Assembly: GCF_021462225.1 (NCBI RefSeq) | Contig: NC_061811.1 | Span: forward strand, 8,829,663 to 8,893,662 | Source: Girardinichthys multiradiatus | Lineage: Eukaryota > Chordata > Actinopteri > Cyprinodontiformes > Goodeidae | Length of the DNA stretch: 64,000 nt | Reading direction: 5' to 3' | Shown: in pieces, positions 44,601 through 59,600 of the stretch | Layout of the letters: every line of letters begins with the position of its first letter | Position numbering within the stretch: position 1 is the stretch's first letter | Notes under the pieces: generated by a model | What the model was told of the DNA's origin: nothing | The model's database searches: none | Seen by the model: only the letters and a program-made list of their open reading frames with translations | Position numbers and translations under genes: made by a program

Positions 44601-47600
44601 GGAGGAGTGAATGCTGCAAGTCACTGACTGGATGAAATCTGCTGAGTTTCCTTAGATAGAAAAACTTTTTATCCAATTTGAATAAATAACTGAATCTGAC
44701 TGAACTGTTCAATGATTAGGATTAATTGGAATGTATGTACCTGACTTTGTGAAGTGCCTTGAGATGACATGTGTTGTGAATTGGCGCTATATAAATAAAC
44801 TGAATTGAACTTCTAGTTCACCTGAGCTCAAACTCAGCGAAAAGGCTGTCAAAATGTCGTAATGCGTCCTTCATGCGGTCTGTGTACAGGTTGAGGTCTC
44901 GCAGGGCCTGGTCTCTGGTGATGCTGCGCACCTCTTCCAGGCTGCGGGTCAGGTCTTTAGCCAGGGGTCTCATGGCGATGCTCTCTATCTCCCTGTTCAT
45001 GATGATGGAGCCTGCAGCCAAACACTGGACAGGAACCAATTTACAGCCATGATGAATTTCAGCTCTAACTGATCATGAATAAAAGTGGAATACTGGATTT
45101 CCTCAAGTTGTTTTCTTCCCGACTGAAGCAGAAGGTAATAACCTACCTCAGCTCCGAACCACAGCTGCCCCGCCAGGTTGTCATGGCGAATTTCCTCAGG
45201 GAACTTGACACAGAAGTCTCTGTTGGCCCGGTCGTTGGGAATACATTCATCCATGATCTGACTGATGATGTTCAACACATTGTCCTGCAGAGAAGCACAG
45301 AATAGCAAGCTGAGGAGCATTCTTTCACCCACTAGCTAAACTAACTGATTGTTCTAAAGGCATGACTAAATACTGTTAGCATTTTGAACAATCAGTTACT
45401 CTAGCTTAATTCGAAAATAAATTTAAACAACTAAACCAATAAATGAGATCATTGTGTTTCTGGCAGTTATAATCAACAAAAGCTCAAGGCAGGAATCCAG
45501 CAGCGTTCATCACAACATGAACAAATCAGAAGCTGACTTGCTGCAGGCATGTTTCACAGCCATAACAACAACGTCCAACGAACCTTTAACAGCAGTGCAG
45601 CTGGAATCATGTCATATTCAGAACCATGTCTCTGTTTGGCCCAAAGAGAACAACGAAAAAGCTTTAGAAAGGAGAGTTGAACCACAGATTCTTTCGTGGC
45701 TGGGTGCTGCACATGTGGCTTGGTTTAGGAGCCCTGGCCTGAAACTCTAGACCCAGAACACAACAGACCCCTTTCCCCTCTGCTGGGCTCCAGGGATGGT
45801 GAGGCTGAAAGAAAACCTTCATATTTGATCAAATATGGGCCTCTATTATTTTCCAGTCCACAGAAAACTCAAGAGATCTGAAATAGTAGAAAAAACAAAC
45901 AAAAAAGCTTATTGGACAGAAAATTAACAGTCACTGTCCACTGAAACAATTTAAAACTAGGACTTCACAATGTTAGGAAAATATGCTATTATTACTGAAT
46001 GCTGCGACTGAGATTTCTATAACAATTAACCTACAATTCCTTCACCCTTCTCTTTCTTTTCCATCATCATGACATCTAAATCGCTCCTTGAGTTTCAGGA
46101 TCACAGCCACTAAAATCTAGTTTTAGTAAAGGTAGAGAAAGTCCATGGCTAAGTACGCTAGTGACATACAGAGCAAACACAAACACATTAAGCTGCTTTC
46201 ACCAAAACCCTTGCCTTTGCTGGACTCTTAGATTAAGCCAAAACATGTTGACAAAAGCTGCAAAGACTACATGACGGCTTGCCGTAAATACAGTGAAATT
46301 GTGATAACTATAAATTTGAAACAGATTGCGCAGACCTCATCTTTCATCCAACATATTAAGGTCCGAAGTCTTATTTTAAAAAGATGTTTTGTCTCACTGT
46401 CTGGAAATAAGTGTTAGTTTTTTCTTTGAATTATCTTATTTTGTTGACTTCCATTAATGTGTTAGAATCTGAAAATGAGCTTTTCTTTTCGCCTTGAATT
46501 TGAAATCGCAAACTACTGCAACAAGATCTGGACCACAGTAAGGTGTTTTTCTCCTTCTGCTTAAGTGGTTTTCTGGTGCTAGTGAAACTGATGTGTCAAA
46601 GGTGGTTCCAAAAAAATTCTCCCTATATTTTATTATTAGAAAATATATGTAATATTTCATCAATTGCAAAATGTAGGTGGAATGCATAAACGGCTGATTC
46701 AGTTGGATTGCTCATTCACCAGTAATCAAATAAAACATTGACTAAAGCCAACCAAGGTGATAGCTCGGCAGAGTGAAGGAAACAGAACAGTCGGGGATCA
46801 GGTGATGACCTTATTAAGTGTGTGTCCCCCTGAGCCCTGCTGGTGGGGGGAGAGGAGGCTCAGGCACAACAAGCCACATGGAAAACCTCCCTCATAGCCT
46901 CCACGTCTCTCCATATCCTGCAGTATGGCTGCTAGGACTCCCGCTTGGCATCATCTGTAAAAAACACCCCCGTGGTGAACACTTCCAGGTTACCATGATT
47001 CAAATCTGAAGGTCCCTCCACATGATGCTGAAATTCAGGTTTGGCCTAACAGATAAACTAGGTCTAATCACAGAATAAAATCTGTGGCTATGAAAGCATC
47101 CTTTATAAAAAGCTGTTTCCTCTGTACTAACAGCCCACATGACACTGAGATCAGAGCTGTCCAAGATAAGATTCAACCGACGCTCCCAGACTGATCCAAC
47201 TCATCTCATCAGTAGAAGTGCTTCATACAGAAATTCAGCCAATCAGCTTTCAGTTAATCATTCATATCAGCCATCATGCGATGGGATGAGTAGGAAGGAC
47301 ACTGACTGTACTCATCTCTGAAACCAAGCCAAACTCTCAGCAGGTGATTATGTGAATGAAAAAAAGTTTAAAATGGCTCAGAATGAAACAAGCTGAGGGT
47401 TAATTTATCTCCACGCCAGCTTTGCCCCAGTTAAAGCCTATTTTTATGCCTAGCTCAGGAAAGCAGAAGAACACGAGGAAGACTGTTTGTTGCCTACACT
47501 AACCTGACAGGACCGGAACTGGTTGACCAGCAGAGTGCATCTCTGAGGGTCCTTCCTGCCGTCCAGGCTGTCCAGCTCAGTGGCCACCTGGTTAAGCTCT

Positions 47601-50600
47601 TCGTCAGCGTAGTAGAACTGGGCCAGGAGCTGCGGGTCCGTCCTCTGTTCAGAGACAAGGAAACAAGGTCATGTTCAATACCAGGACAACCGTTTACAAT
47701 ACAACACAAACAAATTCTTGACTCTGACTGCTTTTTAAGACTAATTTGACCATAGTGTCCATGCTCTAGGTTAATTCCCTACATGTAGCAGTGGAAAACC
47801 AGATATTTACATACACTGTGTAAAAAGAAAAAAATATCTTTTTCTCCACCAACAGATGTTAAATCAGACATTTTTCTTGTTTTACATCAGTTAGCATCAC
47901 CAAATAGCTTTTGATTTGCTAAATGCTGGACTGATAAAGAGTTTTTATTTTTAACTTTCTTCAAACTTCCGAACTTTACATACACTATGTCTTTAAGGAA
48001 TATAGAAAAGCCCAGATGATGATGTCATGATATTCACAACATTTGAGTGAAATGGGGGAAAGTGTATGTATTTTAAGGCAAAACGACAACATACTGCTTA
48101 AATGTGTGAAATCATGTACAAATCAAAACAATTCAACCAACTATCAGGAAGAGAATGATGGACCTCCACAAGTCAGATTCATCCTTGAGTAAAATTTCCA
48201 GATTCATGAAGGTGCCACCTTCAAACAATTATTGTATAAAACACCAGGGGAATGTCCAGCAGACCTCGTGAAGATGCTGGCTGAAGCTGGTAAGAGTGTC
48301 ATTATCCAATATGGGCTGGAAGGCAGCTCGGTGAGGAAGAGGCAATTACTCCAAAAGTAGCATACAAAGCTAGATCACAGTTTGCAAATGCACTCAAGAA
48401 CAAAAACATTGTGCTGGGGTCAGATTCAAAATGTAAGTGTTTGCCAATTATATCCTTTGTTACGTTCTAAGGAAAGGAAAGGAGAAGCTTGGAAGCCTCA
48501 CCTTGCAGTACGGGGGTGACAACATCATGTTATGTGTGTGTTTTGCTGCAGGAGGGACTGGTGCACTTCACAAAATAGATGGAATCATGAGTAAAGAACA
48601 TTATGTGGAAATATTAAAGTAACATCTCAAGACATCAGTGAGGAAGTTAAAACCTGGGCATAAATGGACCTTCCAAACAGACAATGACCTTAATTTTACC
48701 ACTAAATTAGTTACAACAATTTCACGTGGCCAACCACTTCGGCCAGAGTTGCAGTACTTCCCCATCACAGGTGACTGTGGGATATCTAGTGGCGACTGGA
48801 CTGGACTTATGGCAGAGGTAGCATCACGAAACCACAGTGGAAGTCACTGAGATCCTGAGAGCGACCAATTCTTTCAAAGATGTTAGTAGAAGCAGTCTGC
48901 ATGCCTGCGTGCTGAATACACCTGGTCAAGTGTTCAGAACACCTGAAGTCAATGATTTGGACAGGCCATCAAATACTTTGGTAGTAAAGAATAGATCAGC
49001 ACCTGAAGCATCTTCTTAATGTGAAATCTATATGTTTTAACAACTTTATACTGAATATTTCATTACCCAGTACATGTAGTAAATGGAGATTCTACATCTT
49101 CTGTTTTGGTGGAAACCAGGGATAGAAAAGTTGGACAAGCAGTCAGCGCAATCAGCCTCAAATATGCAGGTACTGCAGTTTGTTCTAACATGTGGCTGAT
49201 CTGTAGAGACCTACATAAAATCAGGTAAGTGGGCCATTGTATAGGCCATCTTCCGTAACAGACTGCTGGAGAACTCATTTTCAACAAGTATGTGAGAGGA
49301 TTTAGGAGAAAAAATTACATTAATCCTAACAGGAGGAGTTAGAGTTAATATGGTGTAAATGCTTTCCAGAAGAGTTTGGATGTCTGGTCCTACAAGAGGA
49401 ACGGTGTCTTTATCTCTCACCCAAAATGACACAGTGTGGAAAATCAATGAACACACGCTTAGGGGAAAAACGTTTATCACTAAAAACTGATATGAAGTTC
49501 ATCGGACAGTCAAGACACCAAAAATACCTCATGGAGCGATTAATGCGCAGGCATCCTTGAAAGGGTTCACTTCAACGAAAAGGATGATAATGCTCTGAAA
49601 AGGGGACAAACATGCCAAAAGGCATCATCACAAACCACACAGTCCCAGTAATGACCTGGAAGCTTTAAAGGACCATCTGACTGGGAACAGTGAGCAATGG
49701 AGAGCTGCACCAGTAAACAGTCTCATCTCACTCACATACCGTTAGAGGCGGTTTCCCTCGAGCGTGCTGGTGCTTTCCTGAAACCTGTCAGGTCTTTTTC
49801 CCTGAAGTTTGCAGTGTTTGCTGTAGCGCGACACCCCGCCTCCCCACCCCACCCTGACGCTTGCTTTTCTCAGTGAATATGATACACGCTGCACTTCCCT
49901 CCCTGCCTCTCATCAATAATGAAACAAACAGAAAAGAGAAAACACGAAGATTCATCCAACAGCAGCAACATTGTGAGGATGAAACAACGATCATCATGCA
50001 CCTTCAAAAAGGTTATGACTTAGAGCCTATATACCTTACACTAGATATACTGAATCCTATTTTTATATAGTTGATTTCACTTTGGAGTGCGGTGTAACCA
50101 GAGAAAAATAATTGGCACCTCTAGAGGCAACTCACGCAGGCAGATCCGAGATGTTACAGAACCCAATTTCTTTTCCTGCTCTAAGACCCTCAGTGGGTTT
50201 GATTCCAGGCACGGCTACTGTACAAAAAAAAACTAACCTCAGCTTATTTCCCGGCTCAGCACTCAAACTGATGTCGTTTCACTGGCCAGCCTCAATCTCA
50301 CGGAGCAAATCATTAAAACACTATTACATTCTGCTCATGGTTGAATGTTGGGGTTGTGTTTAGTAAGCTACGCTTGAAGTGGGGAGCAGGGAAAGAGTGC
50401 AAAGGGGAATCTCAATCTGTATTAACAGGGTGTTTGGGACTTTCTCCAAGGTCAGCTGCTTTCACTGGCCACTTTATTAGGTACACCTGGCTAATACTGA
50501 GCTGGCTTGCCCTTTTACCCTCAGAACGTTTTACATCTTTGAGGCAGAAATTCAATAAAAAGTGGAAAAAATTCCTCTCAGATTTTGGTCCACATTGACA

Positions 50601-53600
50601 TAAACGCATCAGACAGTTGTTCTACATTTGTCCATGATGAGGTCCTCCCAAAGGTGCTTTGTTGGTTTGAGATCTGGTGACTTTAGAGGAAACTGGAGTA
50701 ACTCACTCTCATGTTCAAGAAACTAGTTTGAGATCATCTGACGTTTGTGCCAAAGAGCTCAAAGTAGCCATCAGAAGGTGGGTACACTGTGGTCAAAGAG
50801 GGATGGACATGGTCTACAACAATATTTCAGAATCAGAATCAGCTTTATTGCCAAGTTCGTACATACAAACAAGACCTGTATAAGTTCTGGATGGAGGGAA
50901 GGTCAGCTCTGATTATTCTCTCTGCAGTCCTGATTATTCGTTGCAGTCTGGACCTGTCCTGTTTTGTGGATGAGCCAAACCACACTGAAATGGATGAAGA
51001 CAGGACAGACTGAATGATGGCAGTGTAGAAGATGACCAGCAGCTCCTGTGGAAGGTTAAAGTTCTTGAGTTGCCTCAGGAAGTCTCTGCTGGGCCTTCTT
51101 TCAAACAGTTTCTATGTGTGAAGACCATCTCAGGTCCTCAGAGATGGTGATTCCTAAGAACCTGAAGTGGTCCACGGCCGATACAGTGTTGTTGAGGATG
51201 GTGAGGGGGGTGTATGGAGGTGGTGTTCTCCGAAAGTCCACCACCATTTCCACAGTCTTGAGTGGGTTGAGTTCAAGGTAGTTCTGACTGCACCAGTGTA
51301 CCAGCCGATCCACCTGCTGTCTGTATGCAGACTCATCACCGTCCTGGATCAGTCCAATGACAGTGGTGTCATCTGCAAACTTAAGGAGTTTCACGGACGA
51401 GTCCGCTGAGGTGCAGTCATTTGTGTACAGTAAGAAGAGGAGTGGGGATAGAACACATCCCTGGGGGGCACCAGTACTTATTGATCTGGTTCGGGAGAAG
51501 ATGCTCCCCAGTCTCACCTGCTGCTGTCGGTCCGTCAGGAAGCTGTTGATCCACTGACAGGTGGAGGCTGGGACGTTGAGCTGGGTGAGCTTCTGGTGGA
51601 GGATGTCTGGTATGATGGTGTTGAAGGCCGAGCTGAAGTCTACAAACAGGATCCTGGCGTACGTCCCTGGACGGTCGAGGTGTTGCAGGATGAAGTGTAG
51701 ACCTAAGTTAACAGCATCATCTGCCGACCTGTTTGCTCGGTAAGCAAATTGCAGGGGGTCCAGCAGGGGGCCTGTGATGTCTTTCAGGTGCTTCAACACC
51801 AGCCGCTCAAAGGATTTCATGACCACAGAGGTCAGGGCTACAGGTCTATAGTCATTTAATCCTAGGATGGTGGGTTGGCTGTGGCATTGAAATGATGCCC
51901 AGTTGGTACAAGGGCATCCAAAGCATATCAGGAAAGTACCTGGCTATTATAACACCTCCATCAGCCTGAATCGTTGATTCAAGGCAGGATGGATCCACGT
52001 TTTTATGTCATTTACACAAAATTCTGACTCCAACATGTCGAGGCTGGCCTGTGCAAACTAAAGCTTCAGTTTCCAGATATTAGCTGACAGGAGTGGCTCA
52101 TCTGCTTCAAGGATTTAAAAAATTGTTATCAACGTAAGCTAATGTTGCCTTTTTAATCATCGTAACCATAATGTCATAACATCTGACATTAATAAGAAGC
52201 CTTTATGCACCACATTGCTGTCATGTGACTGGCTGAGTTGCCATCTGTGTTAACGAGCAACTGAATAACTAATAAAGTGTCCTGTAAGTATATTTTCTCA
52301 ATCAATAGTGAAAGCTATATTTAACATTTACAATAAGTCCCATGTGTTTTTGTGATTGAGCGAATGGGAAGGGCTAAGGGATCCTAATGGTCCTGTAAGA
52401 AACCCAACTTACCACAACATGAGGTCTTTTATATTTACATGCAAACCTAACCTCTGAGCACCATTAAACACAGAGACATAAACCAGAGAAGAAGCAGATT
52501 TGACTGGACATCTCCACAACAATGAGTAGGTGTACGGTACTGAATAAATGCCATGATGACTAAACAGGAAACAGATAGTGGGAGACAGTGAAAAACCTTC
52601 CTTCCAGTCCAGAAACAACCCACAGACTGATGGCATGTTGAAAGCATAAAGGCGGACACTGAATGAGGAAGAGGAGTTGGAGACAGTTGTTATCCTGTCC
52701 TCCTGCACTTCTCCTTGCATTAGAGGAAACATTCCGGCAGCACTGAATCATAGTGGGGGAGTCAAAGACAGGCAATGTTTGTTGCAGAAAGATCTGGTTT
52801 AAAATAGACAGTAAAGTCCGAGCTGTATATTTTATGTACGTTGAATGATGGTTCATCGTGGATTTGAAAGGAAATATGGAAGAACTGAGTTTTTCCCCCA
52901 AACAACATGTTTTTCACCCCTACTTCTACGGGCCATGTGATCGACCTGAAGCCTGTTGCACCAGCTGTTCAAACTTGGCCTAGTTAAAGCTGGAGCCAAG
53001 AAGAAACGCATAAACAAATACTGGGGTGGAGGTCCCTCACTACTACAGGAGTATCTGCACCAAGTAAATGATAAAAGGGCTTTTCAAATCTACTGCCAGG
53101 CTCAACATCAAGCTGATAAAAAAGACTAAATTGAAGCATTAAAAAGAAAGTCATGTTAATCTCAACTGCTCAGGCTCCATAAACAGCTTTATTTGCAGTC
53201 CATCTTGATTAGTTTTGACTGAACAGCACAACAGATGCAAGACAGAAACCAATTACAACTCAGCTGGATTTCCAGGGTAAAGAGGGCAGGCCTTTAAAAG
53301 TAATAGTAAGGTTCTGAGTCGGATATTCAGATTCATGGCCTCCACTGATTACGTTCACATTATTACAGTCATGACGGGGTCAGATAAAGCTCTGAAAACT
53401 GGCCAGCTCTGTGTTAAAATAGGAATCTGAAGGTAACGCTGCCGACATTTTACAAATGGTTTCTGTAAGGCATGTTTTTCATTAATGAGTGGAAAAAGAT
53501 CCCTCTTATGACTGTACTAAAGTTTCCTGAATCCTGGACTATCAAGGTGTGTCATTGTCACCACCAATGACAGCTCTAGCTCACATAAGAGGTGAAATGA

Positions 53601-56600
53601 TTCAGCAGATTCAGCTCGTGTCCGCTGTGGCGTACCAGTCCCCTGTCACAGAGACGCTGTCGGTTATCCTGGGTGACCTCTCTCTCAATCTCCCTCCACT
53701 GCGGTAACAAACCCTTCAATTCAGAAGGCTAAGATCCCACAAGTTCATCCACAGTGACAATTACAGTTGAGCCCCCTCAATAACAGAAACTCACTATGAC
53801 TCAGTAAAACATTTTGAGCCTTTTTGTTTCAACTCAAGTCCAGATCAAGAGATGCGAGCAGGATTCTTATTAAAATCAGTGACTGAAAGTCTCTCACTGC
53901 TGTGAGATCAAGGTTTTCCTCATATTGACCAGCTCTGCGCCTGAGCTGCTGATTCTGGACTTCATTTCTATTCAGACAGCACAGACGATGACGGCTGTCA
54001 GCCTAATGCTTCCTGAGCGTCCACTGCAGCGAAGCATGCATACTGAGCCCACTTAAGGGACTTATGAGAAACCTTGGCTTTGCCCTCCATAGTCTATTCC
54101 AGGCTCAATTTGCTGCTTTCTGGCTGCCTTCCAGGGATCTGAGGGAAATATTGTATAGGGAAACCAGTTATCTCTGCTTTCATTCAGTCCACTGGCAGAA
54201 TGGCTAAAAACAAAAAACCAGGTGCAGTTGGTTAGTTTTTCCCCCCAGTTTTTTAAAACAGAAATTAGACGATTGTTTTCGGTTAGAAACTAAATTTCCT
54301 TCATCATTTATATTCAGTTTCAGAGATTGCAGGCGTTTGCTGAAGCAGTTGAGTCATTCCTTTCATGTTCTGCCTCCATCAGGGTTTTACCTCCTACAGC
54401 AGAGCTATTGTTGGCGATTTTTCAACCAGAAACTCTGTACTAAAACTATTCAGGTCTAGATGTTTGTTTTTTATTTGAATGAGCTTCTATGGAAAGCTTT
54501 GACTTTTTAGAAGAGGTCCTTGATCACTACTGCAACCACTAACTTTGTTTTCCACAGAAGACACAGTTGATCTCTATGATTTTGTGTTTAGTTGTGTGTC
54601 CTTTCTGGATGGAGTCCTTGATGGGGACTTTGCTGCCATTAACTGTTTACACTGCTGTTCTCCTAGCTTAGTGCTTTAATATGTAGCTGTCCTTTTCCTG
54701 AATGAAGTCAGTGAAAGAAATATGGTGCTCATTAACTCTGTATATTAATAATTTTTTATTCCCATAAAAATGTATTTCTGCCTCAGTACCTCTGGGTTTG
54801 ACTGTGGCTCTTTCTTAGATGAAGCCACTGATGGAAGTACAGTTACTTTGCAGTTCTCATGTTTTGTTGCCTCACAACCTGGAATGAAAATTGATTGCTC
54901 CCGGTCCCTGCTGCTGAAAAACATCTCCACAGCATGATGGTGCCACCACCATGTTCCACTGTGGGGACTGTGTTCTTGGGGTGATGAGATGTATTGGGTT
55001 TGTGTCAGACATAGAGGTTTCCTTGATGGCTGAAAAGTTCAATTTTAGTCTGATCTGAAGAGAGTACCTTCCTCTATACATTTGGGGAGTCGCCCACATG
55101 CCTTTAGGCAAACTAAAAACCTTCCTTCTTATTTTTAACACTAAAAAATGGCTTTTCTTCTGGCCACTCTTTCATAAAGCCCAGCTCTATGGACTGTATG
55201 GCCTATTGTTGTCCTATGGACAGAAACTCACAGCTGTGGAACTCTGCAACTTCTTCAAGGTTACCATTGGTCTCTGTGCTGCCTCTCTAAGTGATGCCCT
55301 TCTTGCCTGGTTCTTTGAATTCTGGTGGGCAGCCCTCTCTTGGCAGGTTTGTTGTGGTACCACGTGCTTTTTGAAGATGAGGGATTTGATGGTGCTCCGG
55401 GGGAACATTAAAGATTTGGATATTATTTATAACCCCACCCTGACTTGTACTTCTCAACAACTTTGTCCCTGACTTGCTTGGAGAGCTCCTTGGTCTTCAT
55501 GCTGTGATACATCTTGCTTAGTGGTGTTGCAGCCTCTGTGCCTTTCAGAAAAAGTGATTATACTGACAGATTATCTGACACTTAGATTGCACACAGGTAG
55601 ACTACATTTCACTAATAATTGGACTTTTGAAGGGAAATTGGTTGGACCAGATCTTCTTTCCCTTCACCAATTTTTGTGCAGATCCATCGTGTAAAATAAG
55701 ATCAAAAAACATTTGCCAAAATAGATTAGAAGCCAAGGGGTAAATACTGTTACTTTCTGTATTTCTACCAAAACTATGTGTACTCTCTTTGTTTTTGGTA
55801 CCTGTAGAAAGTACTCCTAGCACAATGCAATCAGCTGGGCTTCCTTAAGCAGAAAACGTTTTAATAATTGGCATCAAATGAGCAGCTGAATCTAAATTAT
55901 AACTTGGACAGATTGAATCAGACCACAAGTATTGGACCTGAACTCTTTGTCTAGAAAGTGCCCTGAGAGGACATTTGTTGTAAACTTGTGTTCTATAAAT
56001 ACACTGCATTAATTTTGAAATGAAAGCAGAGACTGCAGACTTGATTTAACTCATTGACTTAATATACTCAGTGTGGTCGGCCCATCTGGACTGATGGTAT
56101 AATCTGTGTGCTTGTCTCATCTCTGAGAGCTGACCTAATCTGCCATTTGGACTACAGCGCTGAGGCAATCATGTGTTTGCCTCATCGTATTGCACACAGA
56201 GGTAAAATAAGGGTCCACACAGGATTTAGGTGGATGGAAGGCTTGTCCGGGACCTCCTGGTGGTTGTGAGGACAACCTCTTTCCAACAACTACAGGGACA
56301 GTCTTATACAAAACATAATCTGGAAAAGCACAGTTTTAATCTAAAAAACAAACAGCTTGCCACCTTTTATATAATCACTCAAAGTATGAACAAAAAGATG
56401 ATAAAGTATGACTAAGATCAGGGAAATGATTGAATTGAAACCCAAGTTAAGGATCTGAATGATTCATAGAGAAGTTATTTCTGTCCACAGTGTTCACAGT
56501 CATGAAAAGTGACTGAGAGTGGGCACCGTCCAGGCTGTCCAAACTCACACACACCGACAGCCAAGATGAACACTGTAATGTGTGTGACTGCTTTCTTTAG

Positions 56601-59600
56601 GGACTGGCTGCAGGCTCGTTGGTGTGTTTGGACCTTTTAACTTCACAAGGATCCACACTTCTTCAAAACAAGTTGTTCCCAGAATAAAGCTTAAATTTAG
56701 CAAACATCTGGCATTCTTTGGGTTGGTCAGATTCTTGGTATATTTCCTCTTGACTGAAGTCTTCATCGGATGTTTATCCTTTTACTAAAATAAAAACACA
56801 AAGTTTGAAGGTTTGCTTTTCTTTTATACTAACCACATTATTTCCATTGTCCTCACAGGAACATTTTAAGGCAAAAGAAGAAAAGTCGTAAATACAATTA
56901 ATATCAATTACACATCTATATTCCCTTCTGGTCCAAAATAAAAGCAGGGACAGTTTTTATCTCCTGATTGCTCCTCAGAGAAAGAGCACCATGGATAAAT
57001 GCTTTACATTCATCATCAGAGAGCATCCAGGGGAGATTTGAAGCACCTCTGATCAATGAACATAGCAATTACTATAAGGGGAAACAAGGTGAAGAAGATG
57101 AGAGCAAAGGTCAGGATTTCTGTTCTCTGCGATACCTTAAATCTTCTGGGTAGTACAACTGGTTTCCTTCAGTCATCACCTTCACACTCTTTGGACAGCG
57201 AAGCCCATGTTTCCAACAATCCTGCAGCAAATGTAAAAAGGGTTTTCAATCGCCGGACCTGCCTCAGTCTGTGCTGGGGTCAGCGGCGTAAATCCCCACA
57301 GTTGACACCAAATCAATTGCCACACGTAAGCAAAATGGGATGTTCACAAAGAACCGCAAAAACTGTCCTAAATATAAAGCCACAGCGCTCACTCCCCCGG
57401 CCCCTCTAGAAACCAGAACCAGAACCTACCCTGCAGAGAAAAACCCAGCATGATCTGCCTTACTCTGCAGGAGGTTGAAAATATTCCATCATGTAAGATT
57501 GAAGTACTGTAATTACCTAATAATCACGGCAATACATTGAACTTCCTACAGATCTCAGCAAGTCAGTTAGAGCTGCACCTGAAAACTGTTTTCACATTAA
57601 ATTCCCATAATGCTTGTGGTTAAAACCCATTCATGCTTCAAGAATATTACCCCAAAATCACCTGCTTTCCTCAATGCTTCTTTTACAATCTACACAGCGG
57701 GATATACTTAAAAGCAATACAATAAATATAACAAACCAGTTGGATTGTTAAGGAATTATAGAGAATGCTGTTAAAAAGGATTTGCCCGTTTAGGAAATCT
57801 TCAGTTGTTTTTGCATTTTAGCTAAACTTAGATGTTTAAGATCAAACAACTTTTAATACCAGACAAGGGTAACCAAAGCAGTTTTCACATAATGATTTCA
57901 CGTCTTATTGGAACACAAATCTGACTGTGATGCTGTGGTACGACCTTAAACAGGTGCTCTAAAACCCTCCACTGAGGCTGAATGAAAACAATTCTGCAAA
58001 GAAGAGTGGGCCAAAAGTCCTCCACACTAATGTAAAAAACTCAGAGGAAAAAAACAGAAAACCTGCACGGGGCAAATAATTTTTACAGCATTGCAGGAGC
58101 TTCTGAGTTAATTATTAATATACAATCAAAAAGATTTTCTTCAATCAAAACCATGAGATCTGTCCAAAAACAGGCGCTATCCAACCAAAAGGCGTAATAA
58201 CGATTTATAACCCAACCGAATGCTGACATGCCTTGTCATATTTCATTAACATGCATACGAACAAACCTATTACTTATTTTTGAATACATTTTTATTACAG
58301 TTTTATCTATTCATGTACCAAATACACACTGCTTCTACAGCTCAGTGCATGGGAAAAAATTATAATTCAAAATGTTTTTAGGGATATAATGTAAAGAAGT
58401 CACCTTGGTGAATGAAAAATAAACACTTAAGTACGACTGGAACTAACGATCATTTTGCTAATCGATTAATCTGTTGGCTATTGTTTTGATTAATCAATTA
58501 ATAATCAGACAGCTAAAGGTACACAATAGCAGATTTTTTACAGGATTTGAACCAGGTGAAGCTAAAGCTAGGCAACTTGAGGAGTTCTGGATAGAGCATA
58601 TTTACAGATGAAGAAGGTTTTTATTCTGAAACGCAAAATGTAGATATTTTTTGTACGGTTTTTGACTAATTACTGCTCTGGGTGGGTTGTTCTTTCAGCA
58701 AATGGCATGTTTTAGAGTCTGTATACTCCAGTTAATGATTATTGAATAACTAAATTGGTTGATTATTTCAATAATTGATAATCACGACTAATCCAATTAA
58801 CTGTTTCAGCCCCACTTTTAATACTCATTTATAACAATTAAAGTTCATTTTAATGTTTTTTTAGAAAACTATTATAAACATTGCTTACAAGGAAACTTAC
58901 AGCAACATTTTAGATAAGTTGTTAGTTCAGCAGGAGTCATTCATGCTTTAAAAAGTTCTGCAGGTACACTTAGGAATAGGAGGTAAATGGCAACAGCAGA
59001 CAGAGAGGAGCGAGCTCTAAGTAGTGGTCACACTGACTGCTGAGGTGCTGCGGAGCTAAAGGTCAACTCCTGAATGGCCACTGGAGCAACAAGAAAGAAA
59101 GGTACCACAGAAAACGTTCACAGGTTTAGATGCACCTGTCCTCAGATGCCACTCTGACAGTGAGAGAGGAAAGAAGTTATCTTAGCTGCTTAGGAACCAG
59201 ATCTTATCTTTGTAACTGTGGTGATGTGAAGGATAAAACATCTCAGTTAAATTTGTCCCATAATTTTACCACCATGCACACTTCTGTCCATTCTCATTCT
59301 CCTTCATCAAAGTTCTGCTTTTGAAACCATTTTACATAAACGTCCTCACTGACAGATTGCTACCACTAACCTGGTTTAAATGATTTCTTTCTGAACCAAT
59401 CCAAAGCTTCTAGTTCAAGTTATTTCCACTCACATCCAGTGTACCTCTGGGCTGTGTCCTTGGACTGGTTGTGTTCATGATCTACCTCCTTCCTCTCAGC
59501 CACATCTTCAGTGCATACAGTGAGAATGGTTTTACTGATATGCTATACTGACCGATTAATTAGAAATATTTCAGTTAATTAGGGACACACATGTGGATGC

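Larger units (their letters stand above)
41630..44812 (+). mobile_element. L2-clade LINE fragment in zfyve28 intron 4, split by Tc1 family B
   Basis: Part of ORF2 (41640-42576), then the Tc1 insertion, then the LINE 3' region ending tggcgctatataaataaac and tgaattgaactt at 44812, the usual L2 tail. The RT palm after the GVPQG box is missing, so an internal deletion preceded or accompanied decay. The 3' end stops 9 nt before the exon 4 splice donor. Confidence 0.85.

Noticed and set aside
49063..49480. Minus-strand ORFs suggestive of a retrotransposon protein
   Set aside because: No conserved RT or endonuclease motif could be identified; too weak to annotate.
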